Shown: positions 1 through 9,085, counted from the stretch's first letter. The stretch: 64,000 bases of DNA from Shewanella benthica (GCA_023284085.1 JAKVHY010000003.1:1-64000), one strand, 5' to 3'. Made by a program: numbers and translations. The notes: generated by a model from the sequence alone, not told the origin.

Positions 1-458
1 AATTGTAGTAATCTTCATGGTGGACCCGTCCTCTTTCTGATGAGTTGTAGCAACTTAATCGTGGCCCATTGTGAGGCCGATTAAAAGGGGATGGGTCCAT
101 TCCATTATCTACACTGGATGAATTATTCTCTCGATTTAGCTTTTCTAATTGTCGATAGTTTCTCTACGGCTCGTCATTCCCGCAATGCTTCTGGGCGGGA
201 ATCCAGCCTCTTTGGCGTATGATGATTTTTTGAAGGTCTGATCTTCATCGCTATCTATAGCGTGCCCGGCGGGGATGTGCACTCTTACTTTTACAAGAGT
301 CTGCGAGTCGCTGGCTCTTGATTCCATAAGAAGCATCCCAGGCCGCTCTGCGGTTTCTTATGACTTATCAATCAAAACAGCAGATTGCCATTATCGCGCT
401 ATAATTTCGCCACAATTGATCGATATATTGGGGACATATTTACCGATAAGGTTTTGTT
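1..458. other. Intergenic region upstream of the metallo-beta-lactamase gene
   Basis: I see no convincing gene here. The stretch holds a short hairpin with arms ATTCCCGC (176-183) and GCGGGAAT (195-202), of the kind found in small dispersed REP/MITE-like elements. It also holds the upstream copy (about 253-345) of a repeat that recurs after the beta-lactamase gene. The short open frames on both strands look like chance frames across these repeats. Confidence 0.6.
253..345. repeat. Direct repeat copy A flanking the beta-lactamase gene
   Basis: An imperfect direct repeat of about 95 bp. The best conserved parts are ATGTGCACTCTT (275-286), CTGCGA (301-306) and GGCTCTTGATT (313-323). The second copy lies at about 1391-1485 in the same orientation, so the pair brackets the beta-lactamase gene. 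No transposase lies between them. Confidence 0.6.
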
Positions 459-1313
459 ATGTCAAAATATCTAGGTTTACTCGTTTCAATGTACCATTTC
501 GCTCTCTCTTATATTCGTCACGTCTCCTCTAATCGTATATTCATTATTCCTACCTCCATTCTCATACTTCTGATTAGTATAAGTTCGAGTCAGGCTGCTC
601 TGCACAAGATATCGAATCAGGCTGATTGGTCTTCTGAGGTTATTGAGATAGAGATGGTGTTACCGACGCTTTACGTGGTGAGGTCCCATCAAGAGGTACA
701 GCTTTTTGCTGATAAACCTGCTGTCATGATGGATGCAAACTCCTTTATCTATATCGACGAAAAGGATGCTTATCTTATCGACACTCCTTGGAACGCATCG
801 GATATGCCTGATTTAATGAATTGGCTGCAAGTTCAGGGGTTAACGCTAAAGGGGGCTCTCGTCACTCATTATCACGCTGATAGCGCGGCAGGCTTGGGCT
901 ATCTGGATAAGAATGGTTTCGTCACGTATGCCTCAGATATGACTAATACTTTACTGGAGCAAGATAGCAAGCCCACTTCGAACCATATATTTTTAGGTGA
1001 TGAATTCGAGTTGCTTAAAGGCAAGATTAAGGCGTATTTCCCGGGTTCCGGCCATAGCATGGATAATTTGGTTGTTTGGCTTCCGGATGAAAAAATACTC
1101 ATAGGCGGCTGTTTCTTGAAGTCAGCTAATACCAATAGCTTAGGTTGGACTGGAGATGCCGACTTAGCAAACTGGTACTACTCAGCGCGTAAGGTGAAAG
1201 CCAGATACCCGCAAGTGAAGCTAGTATTCCCTGGGCATGGGGATGGAGTCGAAGGCTCATCGATAATTGATCATACTATGACTCTCACCAAAGGTTTAGC
1301 TAGCTTGGAATGA
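459..1313 (+). CDS. Subclass B1 metallo-beta-lactamase
   Basis: Predicted periplasmic zinc hydrolase of the beta-lactam ring; B1 enzymes usually hydrolyse penicillins, cephalosporins and carbapenems. An N-terminal signal peptide with hydrophobic core at about 28-44 ends in SSSQA near residue 46. The six B1 zinc ligands are all visible: H137, H139 and D141 in HYHADS, H199 in GSGHS, C218 in GGC and H260 in PGHGD. Stretches such as AYLIDTP and DNLVVWLPDEKILIGGC closely follow the IMP-type B1 pattern. The length of 284 aa exceeds the usual ~245 because the n-region is long; a start at Met11 is possible. I kept the first ATG because ATAAGG at 446-451 is well spaced. It is a lone gene between two repeats, resembling the chromosomal SFB/SLB-type enzymes known from Shewanella. 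Substrate range is inferred. Confidence 0.9.
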   Translation: MSKYLGLLVSMYHFALSYIRHVSSNRIFIIPTSILILLISISSSQAALHKISNQADWSSEVIEIEMVLPTLYVVRSHQEVQLFADKPAVMMDANSFIYIDEKDAYLIDTPWNASDMPDLMNWLQVQGLTLKGALVTHYHADSAAGLGYLDKNGFVTYASDMTNTLLEQDSKPTSNHIFLGDEFELLKGKIKAYFPGSGHSMDNLVVWLPDEKILIGGCFLKSANTNSLGWTGDADLANWYYSARKVKARYPQVKLVFPGHGDGVEGSSIIDHTMTLTKGLASLE

Positions 1314-1390
1314 AGCAGGATTACATTGTTTGTTTTAGCTTCTGGCTGAGTTGGTATTGGGAAATGAGTTTTAACTTTTACCTTCATGGT

Positions 1391-1485
1391 TATCTATCAC
1401 CTGTGGCGAGCTTATGTGCACTCTTTATTTTGAGAAAGTTCTGCGAAACTCGGCTCTTGATTTTATAAGAGTCGTCCATGGAGGC
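1391..1485. repeat. Direct repeat copy B flanking the beta-lactamase gene
   Basis: Downstream partner of the repeat at 253-345. Shared words in order are TATCTAT, ATGTGCACTCTT (1414-1425), CTGCGA (1441-1446), GGCTCTTGATT (1452-1462) and ATAAGA. Divergence is enough to suggest an old duplication or two insertions of one element. Confidence 0.6.
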
Positions 1486-1505
1486 TCTACCAAAATATCT
1501 GACTG

Positions 1506-1603
1506 CCACGGGTCTGTGATATTCCTGATATCACTAAGACATTCCCCATATCCCTATGGGTCAAGGTGGAAATTCCTAAAAATGTAGGGAACATTTTTAG
1601 GCC
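1506..1603 (-). repeat. Dispersed repeat, family R1, minus orientation
   Basis: The reverse complement of this stretch aligns over about 95 bp with 8533-8636. Shared words are ATGGGGAATGTCTTAGTG, the ATCACAGACC end, and an AAATG-CCCT-CATTT hairpin. A shorter relative lies at about 11668-11730. It sits in the 441-bp gap between the beta-lactamase and acetyltransferase genes, which otherwise shows no gene. Confidence 0.65.
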
Positions 1604-1754
1604 TTGTTTTGGAAGCTCGCAGCCGCATCTGCACTGGATTTTTCACAAGATGATTCTCTCTAAGAATCAGAGTCTATATGCTGGAATTCTTTACATTGTT
1701 TCAGCAAGTTAATAAGGTTCTCTTTGTTGTTTATCTTGGCTTGGAGGCTGTGTA

Positions 1755-2171
1755 GTGAAAATTGAAGTGATTAATGAAGAAGATACTGATGTTTTTGATG
1801 CGCTCGTTGCAGGTGTTCGAGAACATAAATATGAAAATATGGGGCCGGAAGATACGCAGCCTCTGTCTGTGGTTGCTCGTGATGAGGATAATAAACTCAT
1901 TGGTGGTGTCTCGGGACAGACTATTTATAGAAACTTCTTAATTGGCGTTGTCTGGGTAGATAAGGACACTCGAGGAACAGGACTTGGGCGCAGATTAATG
2001 GAACTCGCAGAAGTTGAGGCAAAGAAACGGGGCTGCCTTGTTGCCCAATTAGATACATTGTCTTATCAAGCCCCTGTTTTCTATCAAAAGCTTGGCTTTG
2101 AGATTGTGGGAACTGTACCTGCATTTCCTGGAAGTCCAGAACGGTATTTTCTGCTGAAAAATTATCAGTGA
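1755..2171 (+). CDS. GNAT-family N-acetyltransferase
   Basis: A small cytoplasmic acetyl-CoA-dependent acetyltransferase of 138 aa, the normal size for one GNAT domain. Motif A, the pyrophosphate-binding loop, is visible as RGTGLGRR at 73-80 after the strand GVVWVDK. The C-terminal half carries the usual Y-x-K-LGFE signature (FYQKLGFEIVG). The start is GTG, chosen because GGAGG (1743-1747) lies 7 nt upstream. Substrate unknown; similar proteins often act on small molecules or protein N-termini. No operon partner is evident. Confidence 0.85.
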   Translation: MKIEVINEEDTDVFDALVAGVREHKYENMGPEDTQPLSVVARDEDNKLIGGVSGQTIYRNFLIGVVWVDKDTRGTGLGRRLMELAEVEAKKRGCLVAQLDTLSYQAPVFYQKLGFEIVGTVPAFPGSPERYFLLKNYQ

Positions 2172-2231
2172 ATGGAGAGAAGAGGGTTAATCTTCCCCCC
2201 ACTTGTTCAGCAGCCGATATTAAAAAATCGG

Positions 2232-2555
2232 TTATGTATGTGTGTCCGCTGCAAGCTTTTTAATTAGCTCGGCTATCGATGTCATAGATTCCTGTACTGG
2301 TCTGGCGGGCGAAATCTTGGTCTTTTTGAATATTCCCGGACAGGCGATACGCCACATGTTGACTACGTTTGATACATCTTCCACATTAGAGGCCTCGACT
2401 AAGGTCATGCCCCAGAGATCTGGCGTACTATCGAATCTGATCACGTCGACATTTTTAGGTGGAAACAGCTCGGCCGCAGCAAGTCTTTCAGCTGCCTGTA
2501 GTCGAGAAATTGCATCAATTTCTTCATTCAATTCCCAGTATATAAGAAATAACAT
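2232..2555 (-). CDS. Small DUF3303-like protein
   Basis: A 107-aa soluble protein beginning MLFLIYWELNEE. The opening strand, the later R-x-D...W-G-M-T-L-V-E-A strand and the small ferredoxin-like pattern resemble the uncharacterised DUF3303 family; function unknown. The frame extends 11 codons further upstream, but the internal ATG at 2553-2555 has GGAGAG ahead of it on the minus strand, so I take that start. It is convergent with the acetyltransferase and has no obvious partner. Confidence 0.6.
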   Translation of the reverse strand: MLFLIYWELNEEIDAISRLQAAERLAAAELFPPKNVDVIRFDSTPDLWGMTLVEASNVEDVSNVVNMWRIACPGIFKKTKISPARPVQESMTSIAELIKKLAADTHT

Positions 2556-2682
2556 TTTAGACTCTCCAGAGGGGACAGTGCCAATCAAGATAGGCGTAAT
2601 ATAGGATCCATAATTATAGCTCTTGATGGCGATATTAGATTAAATCTAAAACTAGATTTTAATAAACTGATACTGCGAGATC

Positions 2683-2913
2683 TCAGTTTTCCTCTGCGAC
2701 TAGTGTTTTCAACTCGGCGGGACTTGGTTGGTACCTGAACACTAACTTACCCTCGATGAAAATATTTGGGGAGTGTCTTATATGATAGGCATTCACCTGC
2801 TTAGGATTATCCTCGATATAATCTATCTGGTATTGGATGCCGACATTATCTAATTCTCGCTCCAGATTATGTATACAAAAGTCTGTATGTGTCACTAGCA
2901 GTTGTACGTGCAT
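2683..2913 (-). CDS. Thioredoxin-fold-like small protein with a single cysteine
   Basis: A 76-aa cytoplasmic protein. The order strand (MHVQLLVT), a cysteine at the start of a helix (C13 in TDFCIHNLERELD), strand (YQIDYI), then S-P-N-I-F-I-E-G-K-L-V resembles glutaredoxin/thioredoxin-like folds, with the proline at the usual cis-Pro position. Only one cysteine is present, so a dithiol CxxC mechanism is excluded. An upstream ATG exists at 2958, but the ATG at 2913 has AGGGGG 5 nt ahead and fits the fold start. Function is not known. Confidence 0.6.
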   Translation of the reverse strand: MHVQLLVTHTDFCIHNLERELDNVGIQYQIDYIEDNPKQVNAYHIRHSPNIFIEGKLVFRYQPSPAELKTLVAEEN

Positions 2914-3177
2914 GAAGCCCCCTAATAAACCACACGTTATGTGTGATTCGATACCCATCAGTACAAGTATAGTGGCTGGATATTAGTTGGTGCTGCCGAA
3001 TCCTCCATCGATAAATTCACCAACCATTAGTGATATTGACTAGGCATAGGGGGAATATGCAGCTTGTTTCTTATTTTTACTCGGCTAATCAATTGAAAAT
3101 ATAGCAAATTAAATTTTGGCTTAGGTTTTGCTTTGTCTATGTATACCTCAAGGGATTTCAATATCAGGATGGCGAAC

Positions 3178-3846
3178 ATGAATAAGCTAATAAAAAAACT
3201 TCTTACAGCAACTTTCAGCAGTATCATGGTTGTTTCAGCTGCGTTTTCTTCTTTGGCTGTGACCTCTGCATCGGCCGATAGCGCTAAATCACTGAGTCAG
3301 ACGTATGCCTATGATGGTCAAAAAGTATTGCTGGATATGGATATAGGTTCGGTTAAGTTTATAGCCACCGATGAGCAAGAGATCCGTGTCGAAGTGATAG
3401 TCACTCCTAGCGAGAGTAGCTGGTTCTCCCTTTGGAGTAGTCTGGATATCGACGACGTTGAACTGGATGTTATTGAGGCGTCTAAAGAGATTGAACTTAA
3501 GCTAACCGAGCAAGATGATGTTAAACAGGAGTGGCTGGTTTACCTTCCTCGTCAAGCTGCGGTAAACCTGAATGTCGGTGTCGGTCAGGTTGAAGTGTTA
3601 TACATGGAAAACAGCATAGATATCGACTTAGGTGTTGGCCATGCAGAAATCAGGCATGAAATTTTATATCGCTCAGTGTCATTAGAGTCTGGCGTTGGGG
3701 AGGTCTCGGTTGACTTGCAGGGACAGCAAGTAGAGGTTAGCAGACACTTTGTAAGACAGACTTATCACAATGAAGATCAAACTGGTTTTGGTCAACTGAA
3801 TGTCAATGTGGGAGTGGGTCAGATAGATGTACACCACAAATTTTAG
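3178..3846 (+). CDS. Exported DUF4097-like beta-repeat protein
   Basis: A 222-aa secreted or periplasmic protein of unknown function. The signal peptide (KKLL..., ending SASA) is followed by a domain built from short beta repeats. Four copies of a G-V/L-G-[QHE]-hydrophobic-acidic pattern are visible: NVGVGQVEV, DLGVGHAEI, ESGVGEVSV and NVGVGQIDV. This resembles DUF4097/adhesin-like beta-solenoid proteins. Upstream in-frame ATGs at 3133 and 3169 are less likely, because AGGA at about 3166 is correctly spaced for the ATG at 3178. The gene ends just before a strong bidirectional hairpin. Confidence 0.7.
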   Translation: MNKLIKKLLTATFSSIMVVSAAFSSLAVTSASADSAKSLSQTYAYDGQKVLLDMDIGSVKFIATDEQEIRVEVIVTPSESSWFSLWSSLDIDDVELDVIEASKEIELKLTEQDDVKQEWLVYLPRQAAVNLNVGVGQVEVLYMENSIDIDLGVGHAEIRHEILYRSVSLESGVGEVSVDLQGQQVEVSRHFVRQTYHNEDQTGFGQLNVNVGVGQIDVHHKF

Positions 3847-3897
3847 TCAAAAGTGTTTTTTGATTAAAATAGAACTAAATAGCGTTAATTAACAACA

Positions 3898-3923
3898 TAA
3901 AGCCCACCTTTCAGTGGGCTTTA
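3898..3923. terminator. Bidirectional terminator between the beta-repeat protein and the EamA transporter
   Basis: Perfect 10-bp stem with arms TAAAGCCCAC (3898-3907) and GTGGGCTTTA (3914-3923) and a 6-nt loop. It lies between two convergent genes, with A/T-rich flanks on both sides. Confidence 0.85.
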
Positions 3924-3943
3924 TTCTATGCAGAATTTAAGTT

Positions 3944-4861
3944 TTAGGCTGATTCTCTGCTGTCTTTTCCTTTCAGCTTATTCAAATGAGGCAGCAGTTG
4001 TTGCAATGCCAGTGCCGTTAAGATCAAGGCTAGGCCTATATAGGTAGATCTGGCTATCTGTTCTTGCAAAATCCAGGCGATAAAACCGATAGACATGACG
4101 GGGGACATGAAGACTAAGGTGCTGATGCTTGCCGTTCTTTCCGCTTTTTTAAGTGCCACTAACCAGAGTACGAAGGTGACTCCCATCTCGAACAGGCCGA
4201 CATAAACGCCCGCAGCGAACGCTTGTGGGTTCCAGCTGGGGAGTTCCTGAGTCCATAATAGTGTGACCAAAATGAACGGGAAACCCACAAGGAAGCTGAG
4301 TAGTAGACTCACGACCGGATCTCCTTTGTCCTTGGTGTTGACTATCCAATACAGAGACCAAAGTATTGTGCTGGTCAGTGCTAGGATGACACCAGTGCCA
4401 CTCTCGAAGGAAAAATTGGTGAGATTTCCTTGGGTAGCGATAACGAAGACCCCAAAATAGGCGACGATGGCCGCAGTCATGTCACTTTTTCTTAGTTTTT
4501 GGGAAAGAAGTGGTACCGATAATAGCGGCAGCAAGATAGCCCAAGTGTAGTTAAGGGATAGCGCCTGTTGAGCCGGTAACAGGTCATAGGCTTTGAAAAG
4601 CACCAGGTAATAAAGGAAGGGATTGAGTAAACCTGTCTGTAGGTAAAATAGTGGCTTGACCTTAAATTGCGCTTTTATCAGGTGTAGCTTTCCTTGGATC
4701 AGCAGAATAATGCCCAGGGCAAAGATAGAGGTGATGGTAGCGACAAACACTAACTGAAGTGGGCTGAAATGGGCGAGTGCCAACTTAAAAGCGGTGGCGA
4801 CCGTTGACCAAAGGCAGATGGCACCAATGCCGTACAGATAGGCCTGATTTGATTGTTTCAA
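3944..4861 (-). CDS. EamA/DMT-family membrane transporter
   Basis: An inner-membrane protein of 305 aa with about ten hydrophobic segments arranged as two EamA repeats. The first covers about 8-143 (GIGAICLWSTVATAFK) and the second about 155-290 (GVILALTSTILWSLYWI). The family exports amino acids, metabolites or drugs; the substrate cannot be told. The tail is short and basic. The start codon is TTG with only a weak AAGAG upstream, so the start is moderately certain. The gene stands alone, divergent from dnaK, and shares a bidirectional terminator with the convergent gene. Confidence 0.85.
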   Translation of the reverse strand: MKQSNQAYLYGIGAICLWSTVATAFKLALAHFSPLQLVFVATITSIFALGIILLIQGKLHLIKAQFKVKPLFYLQTGLLNPFLYYLVLFKAYDLLPAQQALSLNYTWAILLPLLSVPLLSQKLRKSDMTAAIVAYFGVFVIATQGNLTNFSFESGTGVILALTSTILWSLYWIVNTKDKGDPVVSLLLSFLVGFPFILVTLLWTQELPSWNPQAFAAGVYVGLFEMGVTFVLWLVALKKAERTASISTLVFMSPVMSIGFIAWILQEQIARSTYIGLALILTALALQQLLPHLNKLKGKDSRESA

Positions 4862-5169
4862 TGATTTTACTCTTAACTACAGCAGAGACAACGACACGAT
4901 TTCCCGGCTGTTTACTTAAGCCAAAGAGAACGCACTCTTAGATTGCATGCATTATACGGTATTTTTTGTGCTGAGTTTGAGCCGAAGATCAAAATAATGC
5001 ACCGGTGGGCAATTTTTATCTATTTACACTTGTAATCAATGTAAACGGCCCAATATAGAGGTTAAGGCAAGATTATGGGGTCGGTTAGCGCCAAAGTGAA
5101 ACCTAATATAGCAAGCCATTCGCTGAGACCAAATTCTTAAGAACTATTTCTTACTAACTTAATTTCAGG
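4862..5169. other. Divergent intergenic region between the EamA transporter and dnaK
   Basis: No gene is visible. It should contain the transporter promoter on the minus strand and possibly a vegetative promoter for dnaK. I found no convincing -35/-10 pair other than the heat-shock promoter that begins at 5170. Confidence 0.5.
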
Positions 5170-5197
5170 CTTGAAATCGTTTTTACTAACCCCATAT
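5170..5197 (+). promoter_or_regulatory. Sigma-32 heat-shock promoter of dnaK-dnaJ
   Basis: The -35 element CTTGAAA (5170-5176) is separated by exactly 13 nt from the -10 element CCCCATAT (5190-5197), which matches the RpoH consensus CTTGAAA-N13/14-CCCCATNT. It lies about 55 bp upstream of the dnaK ATG. It also shows that the in-frame codons from 5171 onward are promoter and leader rather than coding sequence. Confidence 0.9.
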
Positions 5198-5251
5198 CTC
5201 CATCAGATAACAAATTTAGCATCACTTAAGAAAAGATTTCAGGAGCACCCC

Positions 5252-7174
5252 ATGGGTAGAATTATTGGTATCGATTTAGGCACAACAAACTCTTGCGTAG
5301 CTGTATTAGACGGCGGCACACCACGTGTACTCGAGAATGCCGAAGGCGATCGAACTACGCCTTCTATTATCGCCTACACTGGCGATGAGATTTTGGTTGG
5401 TCAACCTGCAAAGCGCCAGGCAGTGACAAACCCGACTAATACTTTTTACGCCATTAAGCGTCTTATCGGTCGTCGTTTTAAAGATGACGAAGTGCAGCGT
5501 GATGTTGACATCATGCCGTTCAATATCATAGCTGCCGATAATGGTGATGCATGGGTTGAAGCTCACGGTAAGAAGATGGCTCCTCCTCAGGTTTCTGCCG
5601 AAACCTTGAAGAAGATGAAGAAGACTGCCGAAGATTTCTTAGGTGAAGAAGTCACAGAAGCGGTTATTACCGTTCCTGCATACTTCAACGATTCACAGCG
5701 TCAAGCGACTAAAGATGCTGGTCGTATCGCCGGTCTTGAAGTTAAGCGTATCATCAACGAGCCAACTGCAGCTGCACTGGCTTACGGTATCGATAAGAAG
5801 CAAGGCGATAACATCGTTGCCGTATACGACTTAGGTGGCGGTACCTTCGATATCTCTATCATAGAAATTGATAGTGTCGATGGTGAGCAGACGTTTGAAG
5901 TACTTGCGACTAATGGTGACACTCACTTAGGTGGCGAAGATTTCGATAACCGTATGATTAAGTATCTTGCCGATGAGTTCGAGAAAGAGCAAGGCATGAA
6001 CTTACGTAAAGATCCATTGGCTATGCAGCGTCTAAAAGAAGCCGCTGAAAAAGCTAAGATTGAGCTTTCAAGCACGACTCAAACAGAAGTTAACCTGCCT
6101 TACATTACTGCTGACGCATCAGGCCCTAAGCATTTAGTGGTTAAGATCACTCGTGCCAAGCTTGAGTCGTTGGTTGAAGACTTAATTACTCGTACCCTTG
6201 AGCCGCTAAAAGTTGCTCTTGCGGATGCAGACCTTAGTGTCTCTGATATCAACGAAGTGATTCTTGTTGGTGGTCAGACTCGTATGCCTAAGGTTCGCGC
6301 CGAGGTGTCAGAGTTCTTCGGTAAAGAACTTCGCCAAGATGTTAACCCGGACGAAGCGGTTGCTATTGGTGCAGCAGTTCAGGCTGGTGTACTTTCTGGT
6401 GAAGTGAAAGATGTACTGCTACTCGACGTTACACCTCTGTCTCTGGGTATTGAGACCATGGGTAGCGTGATGACTAAGCTTATCGAGAAGAACACCACTA
6501 TCCCGACTAAGGCACAGCAAACGTTCTCTACTGCCGATGATAACCAGAGTGCAGTGACTATTCACGTACTTCAGGGTGAGCGTAAGCAATCGAGCGCTAA
6601 CAAGTCTCTAGGTCAATTTAACCTGGAAGGTATCGAGGCTGCCCCTCGTGGTGCTCCACAGATTGAAGTTGCATTTGACATCGATGCTGATGGTATCTTG
6701 CATGTATCGGCTACCGATAAGAAGACAGGTAAAGAGCAGAAAATCACTATTAAAGCCTCTTCTGGTCTGAGTGAGGAAGAAGTAGAAGCTATGGTACGTG
6801 ATGCAGAAGCCCATGCTGATGAAGATGCTAAGTTCGAAGAGTTGGTAACGGCTCGTAACCAAGCCGATGGTATGGTTCACGCAACCAAGAAGCAGATCGA
6901 AGAAGCGGGTGAAGCACTACCAAGCGACGAGAAAGAGAAAATTGAAACTGCCATGGCTGCTGTTGACACCGCGGTTCAAGGTAAAGACAAGGAAGCAATT
7001 GACAAGGCAACTCAAGAGCTGATGGAAGCCTCTTCTAAGTTGATGGAAATTGCCCAGGCTAAGGCCCAAGCGGAGCAGGGACAACAAGCACCAGAAGGTG
7101 AAGCACAAGCGGCTAAGCCTGACGAAGATGTTGTTGATGCAGAGTTTGAAGAAGTTAAAGAAGACAAGAAATAA
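5252..7174 (+). CDS. dnaK: Molecular chaperone DnaK (Hsp70)
   Basis: ATP-dependent cytoplasmic Hsp70 chaperone that binds exposed hydrophobic segments and works with DnaJ and GrpE. Length is 640 aa, as expected. The nucleotide-binding domain opens [15 protein letters not shown], carries [10 protein letters not shown] near 195 and GGQTRMP near 340, and joins the [15 protein letters not shown] linker near 390-404. The substrate-binding domain and helical lid follow, ending in an acidic, Glu-rich EEVKEDKK tail. I use the ATG at 5252, with AGGAG 6 nt upstream, because codons further upstream overlap the heat-shock promoter. dnaJ follows 125 bp later. Confidence 0.98.
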   Translation: MGRIIGIDLGTTNSCVAVLDGGTPRVLENAEGDRTTPSIIAYTGDEILVGQPAKRQAVTNPTNTFYAIKRLIGRRFKDDEVQRDVDIMPFNIIAADNGDAWVEAHGKKMAPPQVSAETLKKMKKTAEDFLGEEVTEAVITVPAYFNDSQRQATKDAGRIAGLEVKRIINEPTAAALAYGIDKKQGDNIVAVYDLGGGTFDISIIEIDSVDGEQTFEVLATNGDTHLGGEDFDNRMIKYLADEFEKEQGMNLRKDPLAMQRLKEAAEKAKIELSSTTQTEVNLPYITADASGPKHLVVKITRAKLESLVEDLITRTLEPLKVALADADLSVSDINEVILVGGQTRMPKVRAEVSEFFGKELRQDVNPDEAVAIGAAVQAGVLSGEVKDVLLLDVTPLSLGIETMGSVMTKLIEKNTTIPTKAQQTFSTADDNQSAVTIHVLQGERKQSSANKSLGQFNLEGIEAAPRGAPQIEVAFDIDADGILHVSATDKKTGKEQKITIKASSGLSEEEVEAMVRDAEAHADEDAKFEELVTARNQADGMVHATKKQIEEAGEALPSDEKEKIETAMAAVDTAVQGKDKEAIDKATQELMEASSKLMEIAQAKAQAEQGQQAPEGEAQAAKPDEDVVDAEFEEVKEDKK

Positions 7175-7200
7175 TAAAGGCTAACCCCTGAATTATTGAA

Positions 7201-7232
7201 TACGGGCGTTAGGGGAAACTCTAATGCCCGTA
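7201..7232 (+). promoter_or_regulatory. Stem-loop in the dnaK-dnaJ intercistronic region
   Basis: A 12-bp stem: TACGGGCGTTAG (7201-7212) pairs with CTAATGCCCGTA (7221-7232) with one G-T wobble and an 8-nt loop. No T-run follows, so it is more likely an RNA-stability or partial attenuation element that sets dnaK above dnaJ than a full terminator. The role is inferred. Confidence 0.6.
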
Positions 7233-7299
7233 GTTGTGATTTGAGCTACAAGATTAGCGACTAGAACAGCTACCACATCAGCAAAGAAAGCGTGAGAAT

Positions 7300-8430
7300 A
7301 TGTCGAAGCGAGATTATTACGAAGTATTAAGTGTCGGTCGTGAATCCAGCGAACGTGAAATTAAAAAGGCTTATAAGCGTTTAGCCATGAAGTTTCACCC
7401 GGATCGCAACCCAGACGATAAAACTGCAGAAGCCAAATTCAAAGAGATAAAGGAAGCTTACGAAATTCTTACCGATAGCGATAAGAAGGCTGCCTATGAT
7501 CAATTCGGTCATGCCGGCGTCGATCCTAATCGTGGCGGTGGTGGTTTCGGTGGCAATGCCGATTTTGGTGATGTTTTCGGTGATGTGTTTGGTGATATCT
7601 TCGGTGGTGGCCGTCGTGGTGGCCAACGTCAGGCTGCTCGTGGTAGTGATCTGCGTTACAACCTTGAGCTGTCTTTAGAAGAAGCGGTTAAAGGTCTGAC
7701 TAAAGAGCTACGCATACCAAAGTTGACCACCTGTGATAGCTGTGATGGCAGCGGCGCTAAGAAAGGCACATCGCCAACAACCTGTGGCACTTGTCATGGT
7801 CAAGGTCAAGTGCAGATGCGCCAAGGCTTCTTCGCGGTGCAGCAAGCCTGTCCTACCTGTCATGGACGCGGCAAGATCATTAAAGATCCTTGTAACAAGT
7901 GTCATGGTGAAGGTCGTGTCGAGAAGAGCAAAACTTTATCAGTTAAAATACCAGCCGGTGTCGACAACGGCGATCGTATTCGTTTGTCTGGCGAAGGTGA
8001 AGCGGGTGAGTATGGTGCTCCTCCAGGAGACCTTTACGTGCAGGTGAGCGTTCGTGAACACTCAATCTTCGTTCGTGACGGTAATAACCTCTACTGTGAA
8101 GTGCCCATTTCATTCGGTAAAGCCACACTCGGTGGTGGGATTGAAGTGCCTACACTCGATGGTAAGGTGAACCTTAAGATACCTGCAGAGACGCAAACGG
8201 GCCGTATGTTCCGCATGCGTGGTAAGGGTGTTAAGTCTGTACGCAGCCATGCAGTGGGTGATTTGTTGTGTAAGGTTGTCATGGAAACTCCAGTCAAACT
8301 TAACGAACGTCAGAAAGACTTGTTGCGCGAATTCGATGAGACACTCTCGGATGCTTCCAAGAAGCACAGTCCGAAAGCCGAAGGTTTCTTCGATGGTGTG
8401 AAGAAGTTTTTCCAGGACTTGAATACCTAA
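7300..8430 (+). CDS. dnaJ: Co-chaperone DnaJ (Hsp40)
   Basis: Type I J-protein of 376 aa that delivers substrates to DnaK and stimulates its ATPase. The J domain has the HPD motif at 33-35. A Gly/Phe-rich linker follows ([16 protein letters not shown], about 85-105). Four CxxCxGxG zinc motifs ([32 protein letters not shown]) lie at about 145-205, then the C-terminal substrate-binding domains. It is co-transcribed with dnaK and closed by a strong terminator. Confidence 0.97.
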   Translation: MSKRDYYEVLSVGRESSEREIKKAYKRLAMKFHPDRNPDDKTAEAKFKEIKEAYEILTDSDKKAAYDQFGHAGVDPNRGGGGFGGNADFGDVFGDVFGDIFGGGRRGGQRQAARGSDLRYNLELSLEEAVKGLTKELRIPKLTTCDSCDGSGAKKGTSPTTCGTCHGQGQVQMRQGFFAVQQACPTCHGRGKIIKDPCNKCHGEGRVEKSKTLSVKIPAGVDNGDRIRLSGEGEAGEYGAPPGDLYVQVSVREHSIFVRDGNNLYCEVPISFGKATLGGGIEVPTLDGKVNLKIPAETQTGRMFRMRGKGVKSVRSHAVGDLLCKVVMETPVKLNERQKDLLREFDETLSDASKKHSPKAEGFFDGVKKFFQDLNT

Positions 8431-8467
8431 TTTAATTTCAAAGTGCTATCGCTGAAATTAAATTTAT

Positions 8468-8493
8468 AAAACCTCGCTTCGCGAGGTTTTTTT
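8468..8493 (+). terminator. Rho-independent terminator after dnaJ
   Basis: Stem AAAACCTCGC (8468-8477) / GCGAGGTTTT (8481-8490) with loop TTC and a T-run to about 8493. Confidence 0.92.
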
Positions 8494-8532
8494 GTATAGG
8501 GACCTCCCTTTAACAAGAGTTATCCCCGATCG

Positions 8533-8636
8533 CAGGGCACTTGAAATGCTCCCTGCATTTCTTGGCATTCCCTCCCTGACCCATATGGACATGGGGAATG
8601 TCTTAGTGGTGTATGGAACATCACAGACCATGTAGG
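8533..8636 (+). repeat. Dispersed repeat, family R1, plus orientation
   Basis: About 95 bp aligns with the reverse complement of 1506-1603, with ATGGGGAATGTCTTAGTG and CATCACAGACC conserved. It begins after GAGTTATCCCCGA, a word also used by the repeats at 11577-11800, which links the two families. It lies in the 590-bp gene-free gap between dnaJ and the M48 protease gene. Confidence 0.65.
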
Positions 8637-8720
8637 TCAAAGTGATGGCGGGGATTTATGCAAGAACAAAAATCCCTCTTTAACTAAAAGCACTCCTATT
8701 TTGAACATTGGGGTATAACT

Positions 8721-8884
8721 TAATTGTGATATTTGTGTCTGGAACACTTATGCCATAATCCAAGGATGGTTAATTGTGGTATTTGTGTCTGGAACACTTA
8801 TGCCACAATCCAAGGATGGTTAATTGTGGTATTTGTGTCTGGAACACTTATGCCACAATCCAAGGATGGTTAATTGTGGTAGTA
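8721..8884 (+). repeat. Tandem 50-bp repeats, three full copies plus a partial
   Basis: Units start at 8721, 8771 and 8821, with a partial fourth at 8871. Copies two and three are identical; copy one differs at two positions. Each unit contains an interrupted inverted repeat (ATTGTGGTAT near the left, ATGCCACAAT near the right) that could form a hairpin around CTGGA. There are no spacers between units, so it is not a CRISPR array. Function unknown. Confidence 0.9.
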
Positions 8885-8924
8885 ATGTATGGCTAAAAGT
8901 TAACGAAAGTTTGATAGAATCTTG

Positions 8925-9045
<121 letters not shown>

Positions 9046-9085
9046 CTTTACCTAGTCACTTCTAAAAACAAAGGACCATCTCCTG

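Noticed and set aside
8721..8884. Possible CRISPR array
   Set aside because: The 50-bp units abut each other without spacers and there are no cas genes nearby.
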